Source: Gemmatimonadales bacterium | GTDB taxonomy: Bacteria > Gemmatimonadota > Gemmatimonadetes > Gemmatimonadales > GWC2-71-9 | Reading direction: 5' to 3' | Length of the DNA: 64,000 bases | Assembly (NCBI GenBank): GCA_036500345.1 | Contig: DASYCE010000001.1 | Coordinates: forward strand, 1-64,000 | Shown: positions 50,291 to 60,548 of the stretch, piece by piece | How positions within the stretch are numbered: the stretch's first letter is position 1 | How the letters are laid out: each line of letters begins with the position of its first letter | The notes under the pieces: generated by a model | The model's input: only the letters and a program-made list of their open reading frames with translations | What the model was told of the DNA's origin: nothing | Database searches by the model: none | Made by a program: the position numbers and the translations under genes

Positions 50291-53200
50291 GGTAGAGTGC
50301 TCCGAATCAGTGTTTGAGCTTGATGGACAGCGCGAGCTGCGACTGCCCGAAGCGCAGTCCAATTGATTGTCACGTCGAAGCCAAGCCCGACGGCTACGCC
50401 AATTGTCGTGCTCTTGCCATGCAACTGCTCTCGATGCTCGGCACCCAAGTCCTGACTCCCTGCGCGGAGCGCTCCCGTCAACTCGGGCGACTTCGCCAAA
50501 TCCAACTTTACGCCGCCCCTCTGTCCGACAACCTCCGCGCCGAACTCGATCTTCGGCGAGCCGCTGCTGACCGTCAATTCGGCGGGGTATTTTGCAGAGA
50601 GGTCAATCGAAGCCACGCCCCCAACCGAGCCTTCGGCATAGGCTCCGACTAATCCGCTCGATATCGAGATTCCTCCCTGAAATCCTGCGGAGACCGTTCC
50701 GGTCAAGATGTCTCCGACGGTACAGGCCGAACTGTCGCGTGGCGGGCACAGGCCAAACGGATCTGTGAAGCTGTTGGGGTCATTCCCGTTGTACTGATAG
50801 AGGTTACCTCCGCCCGCGATTCCCGCGTGATCCTCCTGCAGCCACGTCCCAGTCGCCGGATCATACTGCCGCGTGCGGAAGCTGGAGATGTTCGCCGTGG
50901 AGTCAATCGCTACCCGCCGCGGATCAAAGGTCTGCGCCCGGGTGGTGATCCCCGACGTGGCCCATGTGCCGGGGGCGTACGATTGTGGTCCTTCGTACGT
51001 TGTGTTGAATGCCCCGATCGAGTCACCAATTGCCAGCAACTGGCCGAGGCCATCCGAGACCAGGAAGAGCTGCGCCTGCTGCACATTGCCGGTAATCCGC
51101 CGTACGGCGCTGAGCGGCTCGTCGAGCCCAGGCGCCGGGACATAGGTCCAGAAGTTGTCGGGATCACGGACGACGTTGTCGCCCAGGAACACGACCGGCC
51201 CGCGGCCGCACGGCTCGAAGGTGCGGCCGTCGGGATCGTAGCCGCAGGTGTTGGGCGCGGTGAAGAAGTCATGCCCTTCACCGGCCATTCGGCCTGCACC
51301 ATCGTACTGGTACTCGTAAACGTCCGCCGCCACGGTGTGGACCGCGTCCTGAAGGTAGTCAGCCCACCGGCTGCCATCGGCAAGGTATTCATAGTGGCGG
51401 ACCGACGTGCCCAGTGACGATACCGTCACCTGGCTGTCCACCCGATTGCTGTTGGCCGGAAAAATGTTGGTAATCACCTGCGTAATTCCGCCGAGATGAA
51501 TCTGCTTGGTGCGATTCCCCGACGGATCGTATGTGAAGCTGTCGGTCGTCGTGATCGAACCGCTGCGGCCGGTGAGGGTCTGGACCGCGATCGCCCCGGT
51601 CCGGAAGTACCGGGTGATCGCTTCGCTCGGCAGCCAGTCGCCGCACGGGTCGCCCGGCATCGAGTCGGCGAAGAACGCGCCGTCGCGGCAGCTCATCGTC
51701 TGATGCAGCGGGCGCCCCATGGCGTCCACGCTATCCTGCGCCATCGTGAAGTAGAAGCGGTTCGGGATGAGCGATCCCGTGTCTCGAGATACCAGCTCCC
51801 GCAGCACGCCCAGACGGTCGTAGTGCGACGTCACGTTGAGCTGCGCTGTGGTATCGAACGGATAGACGATCGTCTGCCGACGGCCGAGCTGGTCCCAGGT
51901 GAACTCGTACAGTTGCCGCTGCACGCTGTCGCTGTTCACCAGCTTCGCCACCAAGGTATCGAGATCACCTGTGCTCTTGTACACATAGTGCCAGATGTCG
52001 CCGACGCGCCAGAGGAGCGAGTCGACGCGCCCGCCGGCATCGTAGTGAGTGCGCACCGAATCCGCCGCAAGCGCTCGCACTCCGGTGAGCGCGGTGTTCG
52101 GATGAATGGCTTCGGTGTGAACGTCGCCGTTCTGGAAGTAGCTGCGGGTAATATCCCCGCGAGTGCTTCGGTGAACGAGCAGGTTCCCGACAGCATCATA
52201 CGCGCTGGTGACCGTGTCGGCGGGTGTCTCATAGAATTCGCCGAACATGACAATACTGTCGATCGGCATCGTCCAACGGGTTTCGCGACCGAGTGAGTCA
52301 TAGCTGAACGTCAAGACTTGCCCCTTGCGCGTCTTCCGGCTGGTCATCAAGCCGCGGCTATCGTAGAAATTCGAGTCTGCGACGCCCTGCTCGTCGATGT
52401 CGGCGATCAGCAGGCCTCGCGGATCGTACCGGTATTTGTGGGAGACGTTCCTGTAGTCATCCACCTCACTCAGCAATCCGTTCGTGTAGAAGCGCTTCGT
52501 ATACACTGGATCGAACGCGAGGTTGTTGAGGATATTGTTATCGTTGCAGACGAACTCGCTGGAGAGGCACCCGGCCGCCGTGGAATCCGTCGCACCATTT
52601 GAGGCCATCAGGGTATCACGATCCATCGAGTCGTAGAAGTAGGACAGCCGGTAGTGCAGCGGGTTGCTGGATGAGGTGATCCGGCCGGCGGCGTCGTAGT
52701 AGTACAGCGTCGCGCCGCCGGCAGGATTCTTGACCTCGACTGGGTTTCCCGTGCTGTTGTAATTGATGGTCGTCACGAGGTCAGTGTCACGGTCGGCGGT
52801 GAGACTCTGGATCCATGTCGTCACGCTCCGATCGGTCACGCTGGTGATCTGTCCGCGGACGGAATCGTCCGAGCTGGCATAGCCGAACACCGTGTGATGG
52901 CTCCGCGGGTCGATCACCGAGTCGGTCAGACCGAGCGAGTTATAGAAATACTTGGTGACGAGCCCCGATGGATCGGTGACCTGGCTTGGCGAGAACAGAT
53001 CGTTGGCGTCGCCATAAAGCCACGAAGTGGTACGTGGCGACAGCCCATCGGTCGTGCTGTCCTGCAGGGAGGTCAGATTGGCGTTGGCGTCATAACCCAG
53101 ATTCAGACGGCGGCCATTCGGGTAGAGAATCCGTGTCGGCATCGCCGGCACCGCCGAGTTCGCACGACTATACGTCGTTATCGATCCGTAGGCGTCGCGT

Positions 53201-55041
53201 TCCACGATCGGGGCGCCCCACTTGTCGACGTGAAATATCGACGTGAACCCCTCGCCACTCGGCGGCCCGTCAATGGTCGTGACGGCCGTTGAGGTATCCG
53301 CGGGAGTCTGGCCGACGTATCCGGCGGCCTGCCACGGCGCAAACGTCGTCACCGCGGTCTTCGCGTTTGTGGCAGTCCCGTAGAGAACCTTCGCTGAATC
53401 GACCAACCCGTTGGAAGCATAATGCAGGACAGTCGTGTCTCCTTGAGGACTGATAGCCCTGCCTATCCGGCCACCGGTCGTCGAGTCGAACGAGAATGCT
53501 GTTCCGTCGGGCCAATGCCAGAGTGTCATCTTGCCGCCGCTTGTCGACACGGCCACATCACGTCCGCCGACGCGCACGCTATCGAGGAAGCCCGAGCCAT
53601 TGTAGTGCATCACGAATGTCCTACCGCCAGACCCGGCGGGTGGCACGTGGACACTGTCGAGCTGGGTTGCGCTCCGCCAGAAGAAAGTGGTGACCTGCGT
53701 TTGCCGATTGCTGGTGCGGATATGTCGTCCGGTGCTATCGAAGACGACCTGGATTCCGTGCGGAAGGGTTCGCGTGTATTGGCCGCTCGCAAGCTTGATC
53801 GTGTCCTTGAAAGCTTCCGACGGCGCGATCCATGTCGTGCTGTTGATTTGATGATAGAACTTGCTCGATCCATCACCATCGACCCACAAGATTTGCGACT
53901 GTCCGGTTCCTACCGGCTGATGAAGCACCAAGCGCTCCACGCCAAGCCACTCCCAGCCGGCACCGTAGTTCCCGGTGCTTCGGTTCACGACTTGTAGAAG
54001 GCCGTTGACCGAACTCCCCATCGAGTCACTGCCCGCCACCGCGTAGACGGTGAGCGTGTAGGAATAAGCCCCCGTGGGCGCCGAACCCGCGTTCCAACCC
54101 AGCACTAGCTGCCGAATGCCGCCGGCACTCCACGGCGAATAGGTCGCAGTTGTACGGACGGTGTCGTGGACGGAGAGCACGGCCGTAATCCGCGTGAGTG
54201 TCGGTTCGCCCGGATCGAGTGACACGTTCGCGGCAACGAGTGGCTGAGGCGCAGCGGTAGCGGACGCATACGTCAGTGTCATCCGCCGAGTGCGATCGAG
54301 CGTGGTGTACCCTGGCGTGCTCAGCATCAGCAGGGCGTCGCCGCATGACCAGTCTGCGACTCCCGCCGAACTCGTCAGACAATGTGCCCGGTTGAAGACC
54401 GAATCGTTCTGCCGCGGTTGAGTCAGCGTCGGAGCGATCGGCGACACGATGTTGACATCGTACCAGCCGGAGTCTGACACGATACCGGTCATGTGCAGGA
54501 CGACTTGCCCCGAGCCGCTGGTTCCGGTCACCGAGTAGCCAACAGTGACGTCGGTACTCGCGAGCGGATCGAGGGTGATGTTGTCGTCCGGTGTCGTCCC
54601 GCAGCTGGTGACGACGCCGGTCCCATCGCAGGAGGGCGTGTACGTAGTGGTAAAGCCGCGGTTGTTGGTGACGGTGAAGGTGACCTCGCCGCCCCCGTTC
54701 GCCGAAACGCCCACTGGCCCGCCATCCTTTGGCTCGACGTCAACCGACCCCGATGCCGGCGGTGGCGGCGTCCGGCGGATCGGGACCTGAGCGGCGCCTG
54801 CCGTGAGATGTGCCGCCATGGCGAGTGCGCCAGTGCAGAGCGCACCGACGACTCGCCTCCAAAGGTGGGCACCGTTCCGGCGCCGATGGAGCGCGCCAGA
54901 ACGGCGGTCCCGGTCCTCAGGGGGAGAGGTCCGGGGGGACTGCGTCCAGCCTGGGAATGGCCGGGGTGGGTGGTGGAGCGCCGCCGCCGGATAGGCGACG
55001 GTCAAGGCGGCGCCGGACGGCGCCAAAACGGGATGCTTCAT
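50287..55041 (-). CDS. RHS/YD-repeat protein with variable C-terminal domain
   Basis: A 1584-residue exported protein. Start ATG 55041 follows GAGG. The N-terminus is unusual: about 70 Arg/Pro-rich residues precede a hydrophobic stretch (VVGALCTGALAMAAHLTAGA) with likely cleavage before QVPIRR. Residues 95-350 are beta-rich Ig/CARDB-like modules. From about 360 to 1420 there are many YD repeats (YDPRGLLIADIDEQGVADSN, YDSLGRETRW, YDPSGNRTKQ), closing in the RHS core end YDPATGTWLQEDHAGIAGGG and LYQYNGNDPNSFTDPFGL. The last 160 residues form a distinct Gly/Ala/Ser-rich beta domain (GGISISSGLVGAYAEGSVGG). RHS shells cage such C-terminal toxin domains. No peptidase or nuclease motif is seen in the tip. 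Confidence 0.9.
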   Translation of the reverse strand: MKHPVLAPSGAALTVAYPAAALHHPPRPFPGWTQSPRTSPPEDRDRRSGALHRRRNGAHLWRRVVGALCTGALAMAAHLTAGAAQVPIRRTPPPPASGSVDVEPKDGGPVGVSANGGGEVTFTVTNNRGFTTTYTPSCDGTGVVTSCGTTPDDNITLDPLASTDVTVGYSVTGTSGSGQVVLHMTGIVSDSGWYDVNIVSPIAPTLTQPRQNDSVFNRAHCLTSSAGVADWSCGDALLMLSTPGYTTLDRTRRMTLTYASATAAPQPLVAANVSLDPGEPTLTRITAVLSVHDTVRTTATYSPWSAGGIRQLVLGWNAGSAPTGAYSYTLTVYAVAGSDSMGSSVNGLLQVVNRSTGNYGAGWEWLGVERLVLHQPVGTGQSQILWVDGDGSSKFYHQINSTTWIAPSEAFKDTIKLASGQYTRTLPHGIQVVFDSTGRHIRTSNRQTQVTTFFWRSATQLDSVHVPPAGSGGRTFVMHYNGSGFLDSVRVGGRDVAVSTSGGKMTLWHWPDGTAFSFDSTTGGRIGRAISPQGDTTVLHYASNGLVDSAKVLYGTATNAKTAVTTFAPWQAAGYVGQTPADTSTAVTTIDGPPSGEGFTSIFHVDKWGAPIVERDAYGSITTYSRANSAVPAMPTRILYPNGRRLNLGYDANANLTSLQDSTTDGLSPRTTSWLYGDANDLFSPSQVTDPSGLVTKYFYNSLGLTDSVIDPRSHHTVFGYASSDDSVRGQITSVTDRSVTTWIQSLTADRDTDLVTTINYNSTGNPVEVKNPAGGATLYYYDAAGRITSSSNPLHYRLSYFYDSMDRDTLMASNGATDSTAAGCLSSEFVCNDNNILNNLAFDPVYTKRFYTNGLLSEVDDYRNVSHKYRYDPRGLLIADIDEQGVADSNFYDSRGLMTSRKTRKGQVLTFSYDSLGRETRWTMPIDSIVMFGEFYETPADTVTSAYDAVGNLLVHRSTRGDITRSYFQNGDVHTEAIHPNTALTGVRALAADSVRTHYDAGGRVDSLLWRVGDIWHYVYKSTGDLDTLVAKLVNSDSVQRQLYEFTWDQLGRRQTIVYPFDTTAQLNVTSHYDRLGVLRELVSRDTGSLIPNRFYFTMAQDSVDAMGRPLHQTMSCRDGAFFADSMPGDPCGDWLPSEAITRYFRTGAIAVQTLTGRSGSITTTDSFTYDPSGNRTKQIHLGGITQVITNIFPANSNRVDSQVTVSSLGTSVRHYEYLADGSRWADYLQDAVHTVAADVYEYQYDGAGRMAGEGHDFFTAPNTCGYDPDGRTFEPCGRGPVVFLGDNVVRDPDNFWTYVPAPGLDEPLSAVRRITGNVQQAQLFLVSDGLGQLLAIGDSIGAFNTTYEGPQSYAPGTWATSGITTRAQTFDPRRVAIDSTANISSFRTRQYDPATGTWLQEDHAGIAGGGNLYQYNGNDPNSFTDPFGLCPPRDSSACTVGDILTGTVSAGFQGGISISSGLVGAYAEGSVGGVASIDLSAKYPAELTVSSGSPKIEFGAEVVGQRGGVKLDLAKSPELTGALRAGSQDLGAEHREQLHGKSTTIGVAVGLGFDVTINWTALRAVAARAVHQAQTLIRSTLP

Positions 55042-55163
55042 CTGGACAACCTCGGTCAGGGGGTAACCGAATAAAAACCGAAACAACGGACCAGATTTAC
55101 GCGCTTCCTGACCCCCTGTCAACCCGCCCGAAAGTTCCACGATTCATCGGTCCCAAAACGTCA

Positions 55164-55189
55164 AGAACCCGGCATTTCTGCCGGGTTCT
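55164..55189 (-). terminator. intrinsic terminator of the acyltransferase operon
   Basis: AGAACCCGGCA (55164-55174) and TGCCGGGTTCT (55179-55189) form a perfect 11-bp stem with a TTTC loop. On the minus strand it is followed by TTGACGTTTT, a T-rich tail. It should end the tig-clpP-clpX-engB-acyltransferase transcript before the RHS gene. Confidence 0.8.
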
Positions 55190-55242
55190 CCCATTCGCAG
55201 CGCATCTTCAGCGCGCGACTCGACGCCGCTGCCTGACTCCCC

Positions 55243-56088
55243 TCAGCTCTCCCGCTTCCGATCCGGATCCCGGTGCGTCTGGAACACCTCCGCCGGCGCA
55301 TTCGGCTTCACCCGGATCGATTTGGCCGGAATCCCCACGTGCACGTGGTACGGCCGCACATCCTTCGTCGCCAGCGCTGACGCGCCTACCATCCCGTTGC
55401 GCCCCACGCGAACACCCGCGAGCACCGTCGCGTGGTACGTCACCCGCACATCATCCTCCAGCACCGTCCGGATCGACGTCACATCCTTCTGCTCCACGAT
55501 GCTGTGCGTGTGCGAGTAGATGTTGGCGTAATCCGAAATCGAGACGCGATTCCCCAGCGTGATCCCGCCGCGATCGTCCAGCAGGACGTGCCGGTGCACC
55601 ACGACGTCGTCGCCGACCTCGAGCTGATAGCCGAACGAGAACTCGACGTGCTGGAAGCATTTGAAATTCGTCCCGACGCGCGCAAAGAGCAGCGGCGCCA
55701 GGATCCGCCGGAATTCGACGCCCAGGTCGACATTCTGCCCGCCGCACGGGAGGCGATCGAACGAATACCAGAGCCAGAGAATCGGCTTGACTCGCGCAAA
55801 CTTCTCCGCATCGACATCGCCGTAGTACTCCGGCTCCAGCGTGATGTTGCGCGGATCGCACGCTGCGACCGCGATCCGCATCGCAGCCGGAAGCGTCGCA
55901 TCGTCGGCGCGCTCCTCCCACCCGCCCTGTCCGGGATAGGCGAGCTCGAAGATCGTGTCGCGGGCGATGACGTTCCAGTCGGCGCCCGGCGCGTTGAGCC
56001 GCTGGTCGAGATCGGAGAGCCACGCGTCACGGAGTGCGCGCGCCTGGTCCGGAATGTCGACCTGCTTGAGCGGGAGCATGACCATCAA
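55243..56088 (-). CDS. hexapeptide-repeat acyltransferase (left-handed beta-helix)
   Basis: A 281-residue acyltransferase-like protein. Residues 1-125 are a helical and mixed domain (DIPDQARALRDAWLSDLDQR). Residues 130-260 have hexapeptide turns of a left-handed beta-helix (VGDDVVVHRHVLLDDRGGIT, LGNRVSISDYANIYSHTHSI, VLEDDVRVTYHATVLAGVRV). The catalytic-type His is in SHTHS. Its closest style is maltose/galactoside O-acetyltransferase-like enzymes; the acceptor is unknown, and surface sugar or lipid modification is possible. ATG 56088 overlaps the stop of the preceding secreted protein by 4 bases; a terminator follows at 55164. Confidence 0.85.
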   Translation of the reverse strand: MMVMLPLKQVDIPDQARALRDAWLSDLDQRLNAPGADWNVIARDTIFELAYPGQGGWEERADDATLPAAMRIAVAACDPRNITLEPEYYGDVDAEKFARVKPILWLWYSFDRLPCGGQNVDLGVEFRRILAPLLFARVGTNFKCFQHVEFSFGYQLEVGDDVVVHRHVLLDDRGGITLGNRVSISDYANIYSHTHSIVEQKDVTSIRTVLEDDVRVTYHATVLAGVRVGRNGMVGASALATKDVRPYHVHVGIPAKSIRVKPNAPAEVFQTHRDPDRKRES

Positions 56089-56726
56089 TGGTGTCCTCCG
56101 CTCGTGTCGGCATGCAGGCGGGCCCGCCCCTGAATGCGCGAGCGCTCCGAATCGAATCGGGTCAGCCGATTCGCCCAGTCGTCGTTCGTCGCGGCGAGGT
56201 ATGAGAGGGTGAACGCTTCTTTCACCGGGATGTCGCGCCGGTAGAGCAGCAAAGCCTGCACCTGCTGGCGCACGTCGAGCTGCAGGTTCGAGAAATCGGC
56301 CGAGAGCGGCACCCAGCCGACGGGACGAAACTGCTGGCCATGGAACGTCAGCGTGACGAGCGCCGGGTCGAAGCGCGTGTTCTGTGCGGTCGCATGGAAC
56401 GAGACCAGCGCAATTCCCGGATCGGTCACCCCATCGAGCGATCCCACCGAATCGATCTGGGTCCGGTACTCGGAGACGAGGCGCTGCATCGCCAGGTACG
56501 AGTCTTTGGTAAGCAGCCGCAGGATCCGTTCGTCGAGCGGCACGAAGACGATTTCGAGATTGCCGTTCATCAGGTTGATCGTGGCATTCGACAGGCTCAT
56601 CTGGCCCATCCCGATCGGCAGATTGTCGGTCCGCGACGTGTCGGTCACCACAGCCTGCGCGTTTGCGGACGCTGCCATTGCGATGCTCGCGGCGAACACC
56701 ACCATCGCGCGTTGTACGATCTTCAT
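56085..56726 (-). CDS. secreted protein, unknown
   Basis: A 213-residue exported protein of no recognised family. The signal peptide ends SANA|QAVVTD. The mature part is beta-rich (GQMSLSNATINLMNGNLEIV, LVTLTFHGQQFRPVGWVPL) with a helix-rich middle (YLAMQRLVSEYRTQIDSVG) and a charged C-terminus. It lies between engB and the acyltransferase gene, overlapping both by ATGA, so it is translationally tied to a housekeeping operon. Confidence 0.65.
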   Translation of the reverse strand: MKIVQRAMVVFAASIAMAASANAQAVVTDTSRTDNLPIGMGQMSLSNATINLMNGNLEIVFVPLDERILRLLTKDSYLAMQRLVSEYRTQIDSVGSLDGVTDPGIALVSFHATAQNTRFDPALVTLTFHGQQFRPVGWVPLSADFSNLQLDVRQQVQALLLYRRDIPVKEAFTLSYLAATNDDWANRLTRFDSERSRIQGRARLHADTSGGHH

Positions 56727-57328
56727 CGATTCTCCCCCACTGTTGCCGCCTGGAGCAAAGAGGCGCCGAGGTCGGCGATGCCGAGCCCGGTGCGGGCGCT
56801 CACCAACTGGATCTGGTCGGCTTCCAGCCCCAACTCCCGGCTCCTCGCCTCGAGTGCGGCCGTCTGTCCGCTGCGGGAAAGCTTGTCGGCCTTGGTCAGA
56901 ACCGCCAGCACCGGCGCCGCCGAGCTCGACAGCAGCGTCTGCATCTCGACGTCGTCGCTTGACGGCGAGTGGCGCACATCGAGAAGCCAGACCACCCCCG
57001 TCAGCGATTTCCGCTCCTTCAGCAGTCGTTCGAGGAGGACGCGGTACTCGCGCCGGGCTGCCTGGCTCGCCTGGGCGAAGCCGTAGCCGGGGAGATCGAT
57101 CAGATAGAGTGCGGGAAGGCGGTAGATGTTGAGCAGCTGCGTCTTGCCGGGAGTGCTGCTCACCCGGGCCAGCGCCCTGCGTCCCACCAGTGCGTTGAGC
57201 AGAGAAGACTTGCCGACATTGGAGCGCCCGATCAGCGCGAATTCAGGCGCTGATGGATCGAGCGGATGGTTGGGATCCGGAAACGACCCGATGAACTCGA
57301 TCGGGACGGTCGCGAGCGGGCCGGTCAC
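56723..57328 (-). CDS. engB: ribosome biogenesis GTPase EngB/YsxC
   Basis: A 201-residue GTPase needed for large ribosomal subunit maturation. G motifs are [18 protein letters not shown] (G1), [13 protein letters not shown] (G2), [11 protein letters not shown] (G3), TKADKLSRS (G4) and [10 protein letters not shown] (G5). Length is standard. GTG 57328 overlaps the clpX stop by 4 bases and the stop overlaps the next ATG by 4. The grouping of tig, clpP, clpX and engB is known from many bacteria. Confidence 0.95.
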   Translation of the reverse strand: MTGPLATVPIEFIGSFPDPNHPLDPSAPEFALIGRSNVGKSSLLNALVGRRALARVSSTPGKTQLLNIYRLPALYLIDLPGYGFAQASQAARREYRVLLERLLKERKSLTGVVWLLDVRHSPSSDDVEMQTLLSSSAAPVLAVLTKADKLSRSGQTAALEARSRELGLEADQIQLVSARTGLGIADLGASLLQAATVGENR

Positions 57329-58578
57329 GCCTCTTTCTTCTGACGGGCGCGTTCGGTGACGACGATCGGCGAGGTCCCCTGGGTCACCGCTTCAGGTGTG
57401 ATGATGACTTCGCGCACGTCCTGCCGGCTCGGAAGATCGAACATGATATCGGTCATCATCTGCTCAAGAATGGCGCGGAGCCCGCGAGCACCGGTCTGCC
57501 GCGTGATCGCCTTGCGTGCCGCGGCGCGCAGCGCCTCGGGATCGAAGGTCAGGCCGACCCCTTCGAGATCGAAGAGCTTCCGGTACTGCTTGGTGAGCGC
57601 ATTCTTCGGCTCGACGAGAATCCGCACCAGGGCGTCTTCGTCGAGCGACTCGAGCGCCACCAGCACCGGCAACCGTCCCACCAGTTCGGGGATCAGCCCG
57701 AACCGAAGGAGGTCATCCGGCTCGGCGCAGCTGTACGGATGCTTCTCGTCGAAGACCGCAGTCGACGTCACTGCGGGTTCGGTCGATGCAAAGCCGATCC
57801 GCGACCGCCCCATCCGCGTCTCGATGATCTTCTCGAGGCCGTCGAAGGCGCCGCCGCAGATGAAGAGGATGTCGCGGGTGTTGATCTGGATGTATTCCTG
57901 TTGCGGATGCTTCCGGCCACCCTGCGGCGGCACCGACGCAACCGTTCCCTCCAGGATCTTGAGCAGCGCCTGCTGCACCCCTTCGCCCGAGACATCGCGG
58001 GTGATGCTCGGGTTCTCCGACTTGCGAGCGATCTTGTCGATCTCGTCGATATAGACGATCCCGCGCTCGCACTCGTTGACGTTGAAATCGCCGGCCTGCA
58101 GCAGCCGCACCAGGATGTTCTCGACATCCTCGCCGACGTATCCCGCCTCGGTCAGCGTCGTCGCGTCGGCGATGGTGAAGGGAACGTCGAGGATCCGCGC
58201 CAGCGTCTGGGCGAGCAGCGTCTTTCCGGTCCCGGTCGGGCCGAGGAGCAGGATGTTGGACTTCTCCAGCTCGACTTCGCTGCTGTCGCGCGGACCGGAG
58301 TTGATCCGCTTGTAGTGATTGTAGACCGCCACGGCGAGTGAACGCTTGGCGCGCTCCTGGCCGACGACATACTGGTCGAGCGTGTCCTTGATCTCCTGCG
58401 GCGACGGAACGGGGCGCTGCCCTTCTGTCGCTTCGCGCTCTTCGTCCTCGGCCAGGATCTCGTTGCAGAGCGTGATGCATTCATTGCAGATATAGACCGA
58501 CGGACCGGAGATGAATTTCCGGACCGAATCCTTGCTCTTGCCGCAGAACGAGCAACGCAGGTGTTTGTCGTTGGACAT
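57325..58578 (-). CDS. clpX: ClpX unfoldase subunit of ClpXP
   Basis: ATP-dependent unfoldase that delivers tagged proteins to ClpP. The 417-residue protein has the N-terminal C4 zinc domain (CSFC and CNEC spaced for substrate and adaptor binding). Walker A is [14 protein letters not shown], Walker [14 protein letters not shown]. The pore loop GYVG lies in [12 protein letters not shown], the RKH loop in [13 protein letters not shown] and the ClpP-docking IGF loop in GRSRIGFAS. It follows clpP by 13 bases and overlaps engB by 4. Confidence 0.97.
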   Translation of the reverse strand: MSNDKHLRCSFCGKSKDSVRKFISGPSVYICNECITLCNEILAEDEEREATEGQRPVPSPQEIKDTLDQYVVGQERAKRSLAVAVYNHYKRINSGPRDSSEVELEKSNILLLGPTGTGKTLLAQTLARILDVPFTIADATTLTEAGYVGEDVENILVRLLQAGDFNVNECERGIVYIDEIDKIARKSENPSITRDVSGEGVQQALLKILEGTVASVPPQGGRKHPQQEYIQINTRDILFICGGAFDGLEKIIETRMGRSRIGFASTEPAVTSTAVFDEKHPYSCAEPDDLLRFGLIPELVGRLPVLVALESLDEDALVRILVEPKNALTKQYRKLFDLEGVGLTFDPEALRAAARKAITRQTGARGLRAILEQMMTDIMFDLPSRQDVREVIITPEAVTQGTSPIVVTERARQKKEA

Positions 58579-58591
58579 CGGTCGATTGCCC

Positions 58592-59206
58592 CTAACTCGC
58601 GATCGTGACAGCCTTGCGCGGCATGAATACCGTGTCGACGAGGCCGTACTCCACTGCTTCGTTGGCGCTCATGAAGCGGTCGCGCTCCATGTCGCGTTCG
58701 ATCTGTTCCACCGGTTGCCCGGTGTGCTTGGCGTAGAGCTCGTGCATCTTGCCGCGAAGGTAGAGAATCTCGCGCGCCTGGATCTCGATGTCGGCCGCGG
58801 TCCCCTGCGCGCCGCCCGACGGCTGGTGCATCATGATCCGGGAGTGCGGCAGCGCGGCCCGCTTCCCCTTGGTCCCCGCCGCGAGGAGAAACGACCCCAT
58901 CGACGCGGCCATCCCCATGCAGATCGTGTTGATCGGTGCCCGCAGGTGCTGCATCGTGTCGTAGATCGCCATCCCGCTCGACACCACCCCGCCCGGCGAG
59001 TTGATGTACAGGTAGATGTCCTTCTCGGGATTGTCGGCCTCGAGAAAGAGCAGCTGGGCGATGATGATGTTCGCGACGTCGTCATTGATCCCGGCACCCA
59101 TGAACACAATCCGGTCCATGAGCAGCCGCGAAAAGATGTCGTAGGTGCGCTCGCCCCGACTGGAGCGCTCGATGATATACGGCGGATAAACGGAGGCGTG
59201 GGTCAC
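58592..59206 (-). CDS. clpP: ClpP protease subunit
   Basis: Serine protease that forms 14-mers capped by ClpX. The 204-residue protein has catalytic Ser102 ([14 protein letters not shown]), His127 ([14 protein letters not shown]) and Asp172 ([13 protein letters not shown]). [20 protein letters not shown] is the usual N-terminus. GTG 59206 overlaps the trigger factor stop by 4 bases. Confidence 0.98.
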   Translation of the reverse strand: MTHASVYPPYIIERSSRGERTYDIFSRLLMDRIVFMGAGINDDVANIIIAQLLFLEADNPEKDIYLYINSPGGVVSSGMAIYDTMQHLRAPINTICMGMAASMGSFLLAAGTKGKRAALPHSRIMMHQPSGGAQGTAADIEIQAREILYLRGKMHELYAKHTGQPVEQIERDMERDRFMSANEAVEYGLVDTVFMPRKAVTIAS

Positions 59207-60459
59207 GCCGATTCCTCGGTCACGGTGGACTGCTGGAGGAGCCAGGTGAAGACCTTCTCCTCGGTGATCGATCGCTCGACTTCCGCCAGGCGATGATGCT
59301 GCTGCAACGATGCGTAGAGCTGGCCGGGTTCCATCCCGCGAGCGGCTGCCATCGCGGCGACGCGGGTATCAATATCCGCCTCAGTGGCACGCAGGTTCTG
59401 GGCCGTCGCGACCGCATCGAGCACCAATTCCCGCTTGACCTGCGCCTCTGCAATCGGATGGAACGACTGTTCGAACGTTTCAAGCTGCGACTGATCGATC
59501 CGGTACGACTCGGCATACGCATGCATCAACCGGTGGACCATCACGTTCGGCGCCGGGACGTTGTTTGCCTCGGCGAGTTGGCGCACCAGTGCCGACCGCA
59601 CCTCCTCGTCGGCGTGGCGGCCCGCTTCGGCTCGAAGATCGTCCGCGACCCGCTCCCGCAGGACGGCGAGCGAATCAAAATCGCCGAGCTCGCGGGCCAG
59701 GGCATCATCGAGCGGCGGCAGAGCCTGCTCCTTCACCTCGTGCAACGTCACCCGAACGCGACGCTGCTGGCCACGGCGCGAGGCATCGGTATGGTCGTCC
59801 GGGAAGCGAACGTCGGCATCGACCGTCTCGCCAGGTTGCAGTTCCATGATCCGTTCTTCGAGTTCGGGAATCGCCTGGCCTTGGCCCAGGATGAGGTCGT
59901 GCGGCTGGCCCGGGGTCGGCTCGGTCCCTTCTTCCAGCGTCGTCACTGTCACAGAGACGAGGTTCCCGGGCTTGGGCCGCACGCCGCTCAACGGGTTCCA
60001 GCTCCCGCGCTCCTCGCGCAGCCGCTGGAGTTGTTCGTCGATCGCAGCCTCGCTGACCGGCGGCACGGTGCGGGCGAGGGCGAACCCGCCGGTCGTGGCG
60101 AGGGTGATCTCCGGGCGCACCTCGATCAGGAGCTCGAAGGTGAGGGGCTTGCCGGTCTCGAAGGAGACGTTCCGAACCTGTGGCTCGGTGATCGGCCTGA
60201 CCTCGGTCTCCTTGAGGATCGTATCCCAGCTTTCGCGGAGCGCATCCTCGAGGACGAACTGGCGGATCTCCTGTTCGAAGCGCCGCCGGATCACCGGTTC
60301 GGGGGCGTGTCCCTTGCGGAAGCCGGGGAGCCGCGCCTTGCGGGCATATTCGCGGACTGCCCGGAGCTCGCTGGCGGCAAGGCGGTCGGCATCGACGGTC
60401 ACTTGCAGCGCCCGGGATGCGACGTCTTCCGCTTTCGTTTCGTATGTGATTCCTGTCAT
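59203..60459 (-). CDS. tig: trigger factor
   Basis: Ribosome-bound chaperone for nascent chains with a PPIase domain. The 418-residue protein has the ribosome signature [16 protein letters not shown] near residue 45. The FKBP-type middle ([34 protein letters not shown]) and a helical C-terminal domain follow. ATG 60459 starts the ribosome-binding domain; upstream in-frame codons are not conserved. It leads the tig-clpP-clpX-engB operon, and the divergent regulator at 60549 lies 89 bases away. Confidence 0.95.
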   Translation of the reverse strand: MTGITYETKAEDVASRALQVTVDADRLAASELRAVREYARKARLPGFRKGHAPEPVIRRRFEQEIRQFVLEDALRESWDTILKETEVRPITEPQVRNVSFETGKPLTFELLIEVRPEITLATTGGFALARTVPPVSEAAIDEQLQRLREERGSWNPLSGVRPKPGNLVSVTVTTLEEGTEPTPGQPHDLILGQGQAIPELEERIMELQPGETVDADVRFPDDHTDASRRGQQRRVRVTLHEVKEQALPPLDDALARELGDFDSLAVLRERVADDLRAEAGRHADEEVRSALVRQLAEANNVPAPNVMVHRLMHAYAESYRIDQSQLETFEQSFHPIAEAQVKRELVLDAVATAQNLRATEADIDTRVAAMAAARGMEPGQLYASLQQHHRLAEVERSITEEKVFTWLLQQSTVTEESA

Positions 60460-60548
60460 AACCTGAAAAAATAGCGATTTCCGGGTCTCCTCGCGCCCCT
60501 CTGGCGACAAGGTCTTTTCGTTTACCGGCTATTGCGCTCTATTGCGTT

